NCBI RefSeq assembly: GCF_024346375.1 | Contig: NZ_JAGQCV010000005.1 | Span: 124,001-188,000 of the forward strand | Source: Synechococcus sp. ATX 2A4 | GTDB taxonomy: Bacteria > Cyanobacteriota > Cyanobacteriia > PCC-6307 > Cyanobiaceae | Reading direction: 5' to 3' | Length of the DNA stretch: 64,000 nt | Shown: one piece after another, positions 1 through 8,329 of the stretch | Layout of the letters: each line of letters opens with the position of its first letter | Position numbering within the stretch: the stretch's first letter is position 1 | The notes under the pieces: model-generated | The model's database searches: none | Told to the model about the DNA's origin: nothing | What the model saw: only the letters and a program-made list of their open reading frames with translations | Translations under genes and position numbers: made by a program

Positions 1-680
1 CGCTCTGGGCCTGCCCGCTCCCCTTCCCCGCCCCGGCCGGTTCCGGCGCGGCGCTGTGGATCACCAATCCCCACAACCCCACGGGCCAATTGTGGGACCG
101 TCGCTCCCTTGAGCCGCTGCTTGACCGCTTCGCGCTGGTGATCGTGGATGAGGCGTTTCTGCCGCTGGTGCCCGATGGGGAGCGCCACTCGCTGGTGCCC
201 CTGGTGGCAGATCACCCCCAGTTGATCGTGATCCGCAGCCTCACCAAGCTGATGGCGATCGCCGGGCTGCGGCTCGGCTATGCGGTGGCGGCTCCGGCGC
301 GGCTGCAGCGCTGGCAGGGGTGGCGGGATCCCTGGCCGGTGAACGGTCTGGCCGCTGCCGTCGGCCCGCTGGTGATCGCCGATCGGCGCTGGCAGCAACG
401 TGTGCAGCGCTGGGTGGCGCGGGAAGGCCCCTGGTTCCACCGCCAGCTGGAGCGCCTGCCGGGGCTGAGCCCGCAGGCCGCGGCGGCCAACTTCCTGCTG
501 CTGCGCGGCGATCGCTCTTTGCTGGAGCTGCGCGAGCGGCTGGAGATCCGCCACCGCATCCTCCTGCGTGACTGCCGTTCCTTTGCCGGGCTGGGGGAGT
601 GCTGGCTGCGCATTGGCCTGCAGGACCGCCGCGGCAACCGCCGCATCCTCAGGGCGCTGCGTCGTGAGTGGCCGGGATGA
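1..680 (+). CDS. CobD-like PLP-dependent aminotransferase / threonine-phosphate decarboxylase (5' end outside window)
   Basis: The reading frame is open from the window edge (frame beginning at base 3), so the N-terminus is missing. The visible part carries the fold-type I aminotransferase motif NPHNPTG, the DEAF aspartate region, and the PLP-lysine motif [20 protein letters not shown] followed by IAGLRLGY and a late [11 protein letters not shown] segment is closest to CobD, which makes the aminopropanol arm of cobalamin, although HisC relatives look similar. Its 3' end overlaps the 3' end of the convergent murG by 32 bp. The family is certain; the substrate is inferred. A second enzyme of the same superfamily lies at 31340-32632. 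Confidence 0.82.
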   Translation, partial: LWACPLPFPAPAGSGAALWITNPHNPTGQLWDRRSLEPLLDRFALVIVDEAFLPLVPDGERHSLVPLVADHPQLIVIRSLTKLMAIAGLRLGYAVAAPARLQRWQGWRDPWPVNGLAAAVGPLVIADRRWQQRVQRWVAREGPWFHRQLERLPGLSPQAAAANFLLLRGDRSLLELRERLEIRHRILLRDCRSFAGLGECWLRIGLQDRRGNRRILRALRREWPG

Positions 681-1746
681 GCGCCTCCAGCAGCAGGGCC
701 AGTTGCCGATCGGCATCACGTACCGCCAGGCGCTCCATGCCGCCGCGCAGCTCCAGCAGCGGATCTGCGGCAGGGGCACTGCTCCGCAGCCTGGGTCCGA
801 TCAGCCGCCACAGCGTTCGGCCCAGGGCCGGATGCTCCGCCGCGTGCTGGTGCACGATCACCGCCGCTCCGCTGGCGGCGGCGGCGGCGGCGTTGGCCTC
901 CTGGTGCTGGTCGGCGGCCTGCGGGTAGGGAACAAGCACGGCGGGCGTGCCGCAGACCGCCAGCTCACTGAGGCTGCCGGCCCCGGCCCTGCTGATCGCC
1001 AGGTCGGTGTGCTGCAGCAGCCCGGGCAGTTCATCGCTGAAGGCGCGCTCCACCAGGGCCGGATGCTGCAGGCCGCCCACCTCCGGGTCGTTGCTGCCGG
1101 TGAGATGCACCACGCGGCAGCCGGCGTTCAGCAGGGCCGGCAGCAGTGGCCGCACCATGCGGTTCAGCCCCAGCGCCCCCTGGCTGCCGCCCATCACCAG
1201 CAGCAGCGGCCCCTCCCCCGCCGGCACCCAGACCGGCAGCGGCGCGGGCTGGAGAAAGGCGCGGCGCACGGGGGTGCCGGTGAGCAGCGGTGTGCTGCCG
1301 GGCAGGCGCGCTGCCGCTGCCGGCAGGCCGATCGCCACCCGGCAGCACCAGCGGCCCAGCAGCCGCGTCACCCGTCCGGGCACGGCGTTGGATTCGTGCA
1401 GCACCACCGGAATGCCGCACCAGCGGGCGGCCAGGATGGCGGGCGCGGCGATGTAGCCGCCGGTGCTGAATACCACCTGGATCCGTTCACGGCGGATCAG
1501 GCGCCGCACCTGGCCGCTGGCGGCGATCAAGCGCAGCAACTGCCAGAGCTTGCGCGGGCCCTTGCCCTGCAGCCCACCGGCGCGCACGGTGTGCAGGGGA
1601 TAACGGCGCGGCACCAGCTCCGTCTCCAGCCGATCGGGCACCCCCAGCCAGCTCACGGCCCAGGAGGCCGGCAGGGCCTCGGCCACTGCCAGGGCAGGAA
1701 ACAGGTGGCCACCGGTGCCGCTGGCGGCGATCAACAAGTGGGTCAT
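649..1746 (-). CDS. murG: UDP-GlcNAc:lipid I N-acetylglucosaminyltransferase MurG
   Basis: 365 aa, the normal MurG length. It transfers GlcNAc from UDP-GlcNAc to lipid I on the inner face of the membrane, the last cytoplasmic step of peptidoglycan precursor synthesis. The N-terminal loop GTGGH (residues 10-14) followed by PALAVAEAL, the acceptor-side HESNAVPGR, the donor-binding MGGSQGA loop and the late [11 protein letters not shown] and [14 protein letters not shown] segments are all diagnostic. The ATG start gives the usual short N-terminus ([10 protein letters not shown]). It is transcribed away from the secreted-protein gene at 1867, with about 120 bp between for two promoters. Confidence 0.97.
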   Translation of the reverse strand: MTHLLIAASGTGGHLFPALAVAEALPASWAVSWLGVPDRLETELVPRRYPLHTVRAGGLQGKGPRKLWQLLRLIAASGQVRRLIRRERIQVVFSTGGYIAAPAILAARWCGIPVVLHESNAVPGRVTRLLGRWCCRVAIGLPAAAARLPGSTPLLTGTPVRRAFLQPAPLPVWVPAGEGPLLLVMGGSQGALGLNRMVRPLLPALLNAGCRVVHLTGSNDPEVGGLQHPALVERAFSDELPGLLQHTDLAISRAGAGSLSELAVCGTPAVLVPYPQAADQHQEANAAAAAASGAAVIVHQHAAEHPALGRTLWRLIGPRLRSSAPAADPLLELRGGMERLAVRDADRQLALLLEALIPATHDAAP

Positions 1747-1866
1747 CAGCCTTCCCGGGCGCGCCTAACTTAAAAGCACCCCGACGGCCGCCAAACGCCC
1801 ATGTCGCAGTGCCGCCTGTCGCGAAACCGCCTGTCGTCCATTTGCCAGCCGCTCACCGGTCTGCCG

Positions 1867-2640
1867 ATGCGCACCCCTCTGCCGATTCCGGGTCCGTTCC
1901 GGCCACGCTTGATGCTGTCGGCACTGGTGCTCGCGGCCGCCTGCTGGGCGCCGGCGGCGCTGGCGGCCGTTCCCAGCCCCGACCTGCTCCGCAACTTGGA
2001 GACAGCTCTCAACAGCGGCTCCCCCGACAGCCTGGCCGTCCTGCTCAAGCCCGGCGGTGGCCTCGATCCTGCCGATGTCGAAGCCCGTTACCGCAGCCTG
2101 CGCACGCGCTTTCCTGATGCCCGCTGGCAGATCAGCCCAGGGGAGAACCTCAAAGACGGCCGCAGCACCGTGCGCATCAGTGTCAGCGGCAGCAGCCAGG
2201 TGGGCGCCTTTCTCTACCGCCTTCAGGCGGAGCAGCTGTTGGCCCTCAAGATCCGTGATGGGCGGCTTGATGGCCAGGAGCTGATTTCCGAGAGTGCCAC
2301 CCTGCGCAGCGGCAGCACCGACCTGCCGGTCAGCGTGCTCATTCCTGATGCGGTGCTCACCGGCCAGCGGTACGACGTGGACGTGGTGTTCGACAACCCG
2401 CTGGACGGGGCGGTGGCTGCCGGCGGCATCACCGCCGTGACCGAAGAACAGATCCGCACCTACAACAGCCCCAACCTTGAACTCACCGCCCTCGGTGGCG
2501 GCGGGGTGTTCAAGGTGGTGCAGGCGCCCCAGCAGCCCGGCAGCCAGACCTGGGCCGTGCTGCTGGTGCATCCCGATGGCATCGTCAGCACCACCAAGCG
2601 GGTGCGGGTGGTGGGCGATCGGGCCGCACTCACGCCCTGA
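1867..2640 (+). CDS. Secreted protein of unknown function
   Basis: About 257 aa from the ATG at 1867. The frame stays open back to 1801, but starting at MRTPLPIPG puts a basic n-region directly before a hydrophobic h-region (LMLSALVLAAACW) and an AxA-like cleavage site near ALAA, a convincing signal peptide. The first mature part is helical (LLRNLETAL, RYRSLRTRFPDARW) and could be NTF2-like. The rest alternates short beta strands with glycine turns (VLTGQRYDVDVVFDN). No enzyme motif is visible. It is probably periplasmic. The next gene is another small exported protein, 103 bp downstream, possibly co-transcribed. Confidence 0.75.
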   Translation: MRTPLPIPGPFRPRLMLSALVLAAACWAPAALAAVPSPDLLRNLETALNSGSPDSLAVLLKPGGGLDPADVEARYRSLRTRFPDARWQISPGENLKDGRSTVRISVSGSSQVGAFLYRLQAEQLLALKIRDGRLDGQELISESATLRSGSTDLPVSVLIPDAVLTGQRYDVDVVFDNPLDGAVAAGGITAVTEEQIRTYNSPNLELTALGGGGVFKVVQAPQQPGSQTWAVLLVHPDGIVSTTKRVRVVGDRAALTP

Positions 2641-2743
2641 GCGCTTCCGCCAGCCACATCCGGTCACCTTCGTCGGGTGGCTGAGTGTGCGTTCAGTTGG
2701 AGATCAGGGACAGCATGGGGGGGACCAAACAGAAACTCTCCTG

Positions 2744-3211
2744 ATGTCCACCACCCGTCTGCAACGTCTCTTGCTGCCCCCTGTCGCCGCCACCCTGGCG
2801 GTGATCGTCCATCTGGCCGCCGGCCAGGCCCTGGCTGTTCCTGGCGCCGGCCCTGGCGCCGGTGGGGGCGCCGGCCCCGGCGCCGGTCGCAAGGCCTGGC
2901 TCGAGTCGGTCGAGAAGCTCACCCCCAGCCAGAAGCAGGAGCTGTTCAGCTTCCGCCGCAGCCAGTCATTGAAAACCCACGCCGAGCAGATCTCGATCCT
3001 CCAGAACGGGGAGCGCTGCATCACCGCCGCCACCGACATGGAGGCCCTGCAGGCCTGCCGCCAGAAGGCGATGGAAAGCCGCCGCGCCCTGATGAGCAAG
3101 AACCGCGATCAGGCGCGGGCCATCAACCAGAAGCTGGGCCTTCCCATGCCCGAGCCGAAGGGTGACGGCAAAGGCGGCCGCCGCGGCTGGGGCGGCAAGC
3201 AGGCGCTCTGA
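2744..3211 (+). CDS. Small exported protein with Gly/Pro/Ala linker
   Basis: 155 aa from the ATG at 2744; the open frame extends to 2477, but the upstream part is not protein-like. It has a signal peptide (residues 1 to about 31, ending GQALA) and then a low-complexity linker of alternating GAGPGAG. A charged helical region follows, beginning LTPSQKQELFSFRR and containing two cysteines 16 residues apart (near residues 88 and 104) that could form a disulfide in the periplasm. The C-terminus is lysine/glycine rich (GDGKGGRRGWGGKQAL). It converges on pgk with a 28-bp gap. I do not recognise a named family. Confidence 0.72.
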   Translation: MSTTRLQRLLLPPVAATLAVIVHLAAGQALAVPGAGPGAGGGAGPGAGRKAWLESVEKLTPSQKQELFSFRRSQSLKTHAEQISILQNGERCITAATDMEALQACRQKAMESRRALMSKNRDQARAINQKLGLPMPEPKGDGKGGRRGWGGKQAL

Positions 3212-3239
3212 GCCGGCGCCGCTGGGGGCAAGGTGGTGA

Positions 3240-4445
3240 TCAGGCCTCGTCGAGGGCGGCCACGCCCGGCAGCACCTTGCCTTCCAGCAGCTCCAGGCTG
3301 GCGCCGCCACCGGTGGAGATGTGGCTCATGCGCTCGGCCACGCCCACCTTCTCCACAGCCGCCACCGAATCACCGCCGCCGATGATCGTGCAGCAGCCCT
3401 TGCCGCTCAGGTCGGCCAGGGTGTGGGCGATGCCGTTGGTGCCAGCGGCGAACTTGTCGAACTCGAACACGCCCATGGGGCCGTTCCAGATCACGGTCTT
3501 GCAGTCGGCCAGGGCCTCCTGGAAGGCCTTGATCGAGTCGGGGCCGATGTCCAGGCCCATCCAGCCCTCGGGGATGGCATCGATCGCGGTGGTCTGACTG
3601 TTGGCGTCCGGGGAGAAGGCATCGGCGAGCACCACATCGGTGGGCAGCAGCAGCTGCACGCCCTTGGCAGCCGCCTTGGCCTCCAGCTCCTTGGCCAGTT
3701 CCAGCTTGTCCTCTTCCACCAGGCTCTTGCCCACCGCCAGGCCGCGGGCCTTGTAGAAGGTGAAGATCATGCCGCCGCCGATCAGCACCTTGTCGCACTT
3801 GTCGATCAGGGCTTCGAGCACGCCGATTTTGCTGCTCACCTTGGAGCCGCCCACGATCGCCGCCAGCGGCCGCTGGGGCTCATCGATGGCGCCCTGGAGG
3901 TACTGCAGCTCCTTCTCCATCAGGTGGCCGGCCACGCTGGGGCTCAGGTACTTGGTGACGCCCTCGGTGGAGGCATGGGCGCGGTGGGCGGCGCCGAAGG
4001 CATCGTTCACATAAACGTCTGCCAGGGCGGCGAGCTTGGCGGCGAAGCCGGGCTCGTTCTTTTCTTCCTCGGCGAAGAAGCGCACGTTCTCCAGCAGCAC
4101 CACATCGCCGTCGGCCATGGCCGCCACCTTGGCGTCGGCATCGGGGCCGATGCAGCTGTCGGTCTTGACCACGGGCTTGCCGAGCAGCTCCGCGAGGCGG
4201 GCCGCCACCGGGGTGAGGCGCATCGTTTCGTTCACCTCGCCCTTGGGACGGCCGAAGTGAGCCGCCAGGATCACACGGGCGCCCTTGGCGGTGAGGTCGT
4301 TGATCGTGGGCAGGGCGGCCCGGATGCGGGTGTCGTCGGTGATGGTGCCGTCGCCGTCGAGGGGCACGTTGAAGTCGACCCTCACCAGGACGCGCTTGCC
4401 GCTCAGTTCATCGGCGGAGAGGCTGGCCAGGGAGCGCTTCGTCAT
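3240..4445 (-). CDS. pgk: Phosphoglycerate kinase
   Basis: 401 aa, full length. It interconverts 1,3-bisphosphoglycerate + ADP with 3-phosphoglycerate + ATP, serving the Calvin cycle in the ATP-consuming direction in the light and glycolysis in the dark. Diagnostic segments are [10 protein letters not shown] (about residues 22-31), the substrate region AHFGRPKG, the hinge region with [15 protein letters not shown], the nucleotide-binding [11 protein letters not shown], and the C-terminal [11 protein letters not shown] and [13 protein letters not shown] loops. Single gene, divergent from the stress-protein gene at 4588. Confidence 0.98.
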   Translation of the reverse strand: MTKRSLASLSADELSGKRVLVRVDFNVPLDGDGTITDDTRIRAALPTINDLTAKGARVILAAHFGRPKGEVNETMRLTPVAARLAELLGKPVVKTDSCIGPDADAKVAAMADGDVVLLENVRFFAEEEKNEPGFAAKLAALADVYVNDAFGAAHRAHASTEGVTKYLSPSVAGHLMEKELQYLQGAIDEPQRPLAAIVGGSKVSSKIGVLEALIDKCDKVLIGGGMIFTFYKARGLAVGKSLVEEDKLELAKELEAKAAAKGVQLLLPTDVVLADAFSPDANSQTTAIDAIPEGWMGLDIGPDSIKAFQEALADCKTVIWNGPMGVFEFDKFAAGTNGIAHTLADLSGKGCCTIIGGGDSVAAVEKVGVAERMSHISTGGGASLELLEGKVLPGVAALDEA

Positions 4446-4587
4446 GGATTCAAGATGTAAGGAAAGATGCGCGACATTAACCCGTGGCCCTGCCCCTGTT
4501 GAACCGGGTGGTGGTCTCCGGCACAGCGGGCGCTAGGACAAGGTCAGCAACTTGCCTGCCCCTTCTGTCCCGTCGGGGCTCTGACCG

Positions 4588-4968
4588 ATGTTCTCCACCA
4601 TCTTGTTCCCCATCGATCAGAGCCGTCAGACCATGGAGACGGCGGGCTTCACGCTGCGCCTGGCCCAGCAGCACAACGGGCGGCTGGTGGTGCTCTCGGT
4701 GGTGGAACCGGAGGGGGCCATGCACGATGCGGCTGCTGTGGCCAGCCTGCTGGAGCAGGCCCGCAGCCACTTCGAGCAGGCGGGGGTGGCCTGCGAGGTG
4801 ATCGAGCGGGAGGGCAATCCCGCCTTCGTGATCGGCGACGTGGCCGATGAAATCAACGCCGATGTGATCGTGATGGGCACCCGGGGCCTCACGCTCGAAG
4901 CCGATGAGCCCAGCACCGCCGCCCGGGTGATCCAGCTGGCGCCCTGTCCGGTGCTGGTGGTGCCCTGA
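4588..4968 (+). CDS. Universal stress protein, UspA family
   Basis: 126 aa single-domain UspA protein. The family pattern is clear: N-terminal strand TILFPIDQS, then LVVLSVVEP, VIEREGNPAFVI, DVIVMGTRG, and the C-terminal CPVLVVP strand. The ATP-binding signature G-2x-G-9x-G-S/T is only partly kept (GTRG is present, but the later Gly-Ser is not at the expected place), so nucleotide binding is uncertain. Its stop codon overlaps the start of the RbgA gene (TGATG), which implies translational coupling. Confidence 0.92.
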   Translation: MFSTILFPIDQSRQTMETAGFTLRLAQQHNGRLVVLSVVEPEGAMHDAAAVASLLEQARSHFEQAGVACEVIEREGNPAFVIGDVADEINADVIVMGTRGLTLEADEPSTAARVIQLAPCPVLVVP

Positions 4969-6005
4969 TGCAGCCCGCCATTCAGTGGTATCCAGGCCAC
5001 ATCGCCAAGGCGGAGCGCCAGCTCAAGGCCCAGCTCGCCAAGGTGGATCTGGTGATCGAGGTGCGCGATGCCCGCATCCCCCGCGCCACCAGTCACCCCC
5101 GCCTGAAGCGCTGGATGGAGGGCAAGCACCGTCTGCTGGTGATCAACCGCCGCGACATGGTCAGTGAAGCGGCGCGTCTGTCGTGGGACCGCTGGCTGCG
5201 CGACCAGGGCGAAGTGCCCTGGTGGTGCGACGCCAAGACCGGCACGGGCGTGAAGCAGCTGCAGGAGGCGGCGATCCGGGCGGGTGACCAGCTCAATGCC
5301 CGCCGCGCCGGCCGCGGCATGCGCCCGAGGCCGGTGCGGGCCCTGGTGCTCGGTTTCCCCAACGTGGGCAAGTCGGCGCTGATCAACCGGCTGGTGCGCC
5401 AGAAGGCGGTGGAAAGCGCGCGCCGGGCCGGGGTCACCCGCACACTGCGCTGGGTGCGGGTGGGCCAGGCGCTCGATCTGCTCGATGCCCCCGGCGTCCT
5501 GCCCCCCCGGCTGGAAGACCAGCGGGCCGCCCTGCTGCTGGCCCTCTGCGACGACATCGGCCAGGCGGCCTACGACGGAGAGGGGGTGGCGGTGGCGTTC
5601 CTGCACCTGCTCGATGCCCTGGCCTCGGTGCCGGAAACCGGGCTGCCGGAGCAGCTGTTGGAGAAGCGCTACGGCGTGGCACTGCCGCGGCGCCAGGGGC
5701 GGCGGCACGCCGATGGCGAACACGACGACGCCTCTGAAGAGGATCGCGAGCGCGATTGCGCTGGTGCTAGGGCCCTGGAGTCGTTGCCGGATGGGCTGGC
5801 CTGGCTGGAGGCCGCTGCCGCCCGCCACACCAGCGGCGACACCGCGCGCATGGCCCAGCGCCTGCTCGACGACTTCCGCCGCGCCGTGCTCGGACCGATC
5901 GCCCTGGAGCGCCCGCCCCAGAAAACCGCCGCTCCTGCCACCGCCACACCCGTTGCGGCTGCCGCTGACCCAGCTGCCGCCAGCGGCGCCGCTGTGCAGG
6001 CATGA
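4968..6005 (+). CDS. rbgA: Ribosome biogenesis GTPase, YlqF/RbgA family
   Basis: 345 aa circularly permuted GTPase that assists late assembly of the 50S subunit. The N-terminal WYPGHIAKAERQLK helix and the G4-before-G1 order are typical: VINRRD (G4) near residue 62, then the P-loop GFPNVGKSALINRL near 125, then DAPG (G3). G4 reads NRRD where NKxD is canonical. The C-terminus has an Ala/Pro-rich tail (roughly the last 30 residues) of no obvious function. It overlaps the upstream usp gene by one base and the downstream pseudouridine synthase by four (ATGA), forming a coupled three-gene row. Confidence 0.94.
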   Translation: MQPAIQWYPGHIAKAERQLKAQLAKVDLVIEVRDARIPRATSHPRLKRWMEGKHRLLVINRRDMVSEAARLSWDRWLRDQGEVPWWCDAKTGTGVKQLQEAAIRAGDQLNARRAGRGMRPRPVRALVLGFPNVGKSALINRLVRQKAVESARRAGVTRTLRWVRVGQALDLLDAPGVLPPRLEDQRAALLLALCDDIGQAAYDGEGVAVAFLHLLDALASVPETGLPEQLLEKRYGVALPRRQGRRHADGEHDDASEEDRERDCAGARALESLPDGLAWLEAAAARHTSGDTARMAQRLLDDFRRAVLGPIALERPPQKTAAPATATPVAAAADPAAASGAAVQA

Positions 6006-6967
6006 GCGCGTTCGGGGAAGGTGAAGGGGAGTTGATCACGCTCCACTACCCCCGGCCCCTGCCGATGCGGCTGGATCGCTGGCTGGTGGCCGAGCGGCCG
6101 GAGCAGAGCCGCGCCCGCATTCAGAAGTTCATCGACGCCGGCCTGGTGCGGGTCAACGGCAGCCCCGGCCGTGCCAAGACACCGCTGCGGCCGGGAGATT
6201 GCGTGGAGCTGTGGATGCCGCCGCCGGAACCCCTCCCCTACCTGATCCCGCAGCCGATGCCGCTCGACATCCTCTACGAGGACAGCCACCTGATCGTGCT
6301 CAACAAGCCCGCCGGGCTCACAGTGCACCCGGCCCCTGGCAACAAGGACGGCACCCTGGTGAACGGCCTGCTGCACCACTGCCCCGATCTGCCTGGCATC
6401 GGCGGTGAGCGGCGGCCGGGCATCGTGCACCGCCTCGACAAGGACACCACCGGCTGCATCGTGGTGGCGAAGAGTCAGCAGGCGCTGGTGCACCTGCAAC
6501 GCCAGATCCAGCAGCGCGTGGCCTCCCGCGACTACCTGGGCGTGGTGCACGGCGCGCCCCAGGCGGAGTCCGGCACGATCGAGGCCGCCATCGGCCGCCA
6601 CCCGATCGACCGCAAGAAGTACGCCGTGGTGGCCGACGACAAGGGCCGGCTGGCCCGCACCCACTGGCGCCTGATCGAGCGGCTGGGCGATTACTCCCTG
6701 CTGCGCTTCAAGCTCGACACCGGCCGCACCCACCAGATCCGCGTGCACGGCGCCCACATCGGCCACCCGATCGTGGGGGATGCCACCTACAGCCGCTGCC
6801 GCCGCCTGCCGATCGAGCTGCCGGGCCAGGCCCTGCATGCGGTGGCCCTGGGCCTCGACCACCCGATCAGCGGCGAGAGGCTGAGCTTCGAGGCGCCGCT
6901 CCCACCGGCCTTCACGGCGCTGCTGGCGGTGCTACGCCGCCGCCGGCCCGCGCCGCTGCCGCCCTAG
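6002..6967 (+). CDS. rluD: RluA/RluD-family 23S rRNA pseudouridine synthase
   Basis: 321 aa with an N-terminal S4 RNA-binding domain (RLDRWLVAERPEQSRARIQK, about residues 22-75) and a RluA-type catalytic domain. The catalytic motif is intact, VHRLDKDTTG, with the nucleophilic Asp present, and the later GRTHQIRVH segment is conserved. Similarity is to RluD, which modifies helix 69 of 23S rRNA; the exact target is inferred. It lies in the ribosome-assembly row behind RbgA. Compare the paralogue at 58659, where the catalytic motif is altered. Confidence 0.93.
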   Translation: MSAFGEGEGELITLHYPRPLPMRLDRWLVAERPEQSRARIQKFIDAGLVRVNGSPGRAKTPLRPGDCVELWMPPPEPLPYLIPQPMPLDILYEDSHLIVLNKPAGLTVHPAPGNKDGTLVNGLLHHCPDLPGIGGERRPGIVHRLDKDTTGCIVVAKSQQALVHLQRQIQQRVASRDYLGVVHGAPQAESGTIEAAIGRHPIDRKKYAVVADDKGRLARTHWRLIERLGDYSLLRFKLDTGRTHQIRVHGAHIGHPIVGDATYSRCRRLPIELPGQALHAVALGLDHPISGERLSFEAPLPPAFTALLAVLRRRRPAPLPP

Positions 6968-6996
6968 CCCAGGTCGGTGCGCGCGTTGCCAGTCGC

Positions 6997-8328
6997 TCAC
7001 GCGTCTGCGGCCTCCCTGCGCCGACGCTCCCGCAGCGATTCGTCGCGCATCAGGTCGTAGATCGTGTCGCGCTCGAACAGATCGGCCACGGCGATCGCCG
7101 TGCTCACGGCGAAGCCGATCGGCAGCAGCAGGGCGTAGTCCTTGCTGAGCTCGAAGGTGAGCAGGATCGCCGTGAGCGGCGTGCGGGTGAGGGCCCCCAG
7201 GAAAGCGCCGCCGCCGGCGAACAGCAGCGTGGGCGGGGCGTAGTGAAACAGCGCCAGGCACACCTGCTGCACCAAGGTGCCCAGCGACGCCCCCACCACC
7301 AGCGCCGGCGCCAGGAAGCCCCCGGGGGCGTCAGCCGCCACGGCCAGGGCGGTGCCGGCGGCCTGCACCACCAACGCCACCAGGGCATTCAGCGGGGTGC
7401 TGAGCCCGAGCAGGGCGCTGAAGCCGAGCCGATCGGGATTGTCGAAGCCGGGATTCAGCAGCGAGGAGGCCAGGCCGATCACCAGGCCCACCAGGCCCAG
7501 CTGCTGCCACAGCGACAGATGCAGCCGAAAGAAGCCCCGACGCAGGCGCACGATGCCCCGCTGGTAGAGCATGGCCAGGGCGCCGGCGATCGCCCCCAGC
7601 AGCATCAGCAGGGGGATGTCCAGCAGGCGGAAGTCGGTGAGGCCCGAGGGGTCTTCGATCACCGGCAGCAGCTGCCGCAGCCACAGCGGCCCGCCTTCAT
7701 GGCCGTCGAGCAGCCGGCTCCAGGTGATCGTGGCGAACGTGGCGAAGGCCACGACGGCATTGCTGCGCACCGTGCTGCCTTTGAACATCTCCTCGAGCGT
7801 GTAGGCCAGGCCGCCGAGCGGCGCGTGAAAGATCGCCGCGAGGCCAGCACCACTGCCGATCGCCACGGCCAGCCTGCGTTCCCGTGGCGGCGCCTGCAGG
7901 CCATCGGCGCTGGCGCGGCCCACCACGGCGCCGATCTGGATCGAGGGCCCCTCCGGCCCCACCGGCAGGCCGCTGCCGATGGCGATGCCGCTGGCCAGCA
8001 GCTTGACGATCGCCAGCCGCCAGGTCATCGGGATCGGCACCCCCTCCAGCCAGAGCATCACCTGCACGATTCCCGATCCCTTCGCCTCGGGCTCGAAGCT
8101 GCTGATCAGGCCACCGGCCACGGCGCCGCCCAGGCCGCCCATCAGCGGCAGCACGATCCAGCGGGGCAGCACGGCGGCCAGCTGCAGCCGCAGGCTGTTG
8201 AGCAGCTGCGTTTCGCCGCTGTACAGCCGGATCGCCACCGCCACGCCGATGCCGATGGCGTTCACCAGCAGCAGCAGGCGCAGCAGGCGCCTGAGGGCCT
8301 GGCGGCGTTCCGGGGCGGTCAGCGGCAT
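6997..8328 (-). CDS. ClC-family chloride channel/antiporter
   Basis: 443 aa polytopic membrane protein with the ClC signatures in order: GSGLPVGPEGP (the GxEGP loop containing the gating glutamate), GSGAGLAAIFHAPLGGLAYTLEE, and GGFLAPALVVGASLG (GxFxP). The gating Glu suggests H+/Cl- exchange is possible, but the internal proton glutamate cannot be assigned by eye. There is no C-terminal CBS pair, so it is the short bacterial form. Its start lies one base after the stop of the upstream ABC gene, so the two are probably co-transcribed. The tail converges on rluD. Confidence 0.95.
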   Translation of the reverse strand: MPLTAPERRQALRRLLRLLLLVNAIGIGVAVAIRLYSGETQLLNSLRLQLAAVLPRWIVLPLMGGLGGAVAGGLISSFEPEAKGSGIVQVMLWLEGVPIPMTWRLAIVKLLASGIAIGSGLPVGPEGPSIQIGAVVGRASADGLQAPPRERRLAVAIGSGAGLAAIFHAPLGGLAYTLEEMFKGSTVRSNAVVAFATFATITWSRLLDGHEGGPLWLRQLLPVIEDPSGLTDFRLLDIPLLMLLGAIAGALAMLYQRGIVRLRRGFFRLHLSLWQQLGLVGLVIGLASSLLNPGFDNPDRLGFSALLGLSTPLNALVALVVQAAGTALAVAADAPGGFLAPALVVGASLGTLVQQVCLALFHYAPPTLLFAGGGAFLGALTRTPLTAILLTFELSKDYALLLPIGFAVSTAIAVADLFERDTIYDLMRDESLRERRRREAADA

Positions 8329-8329
8329 G

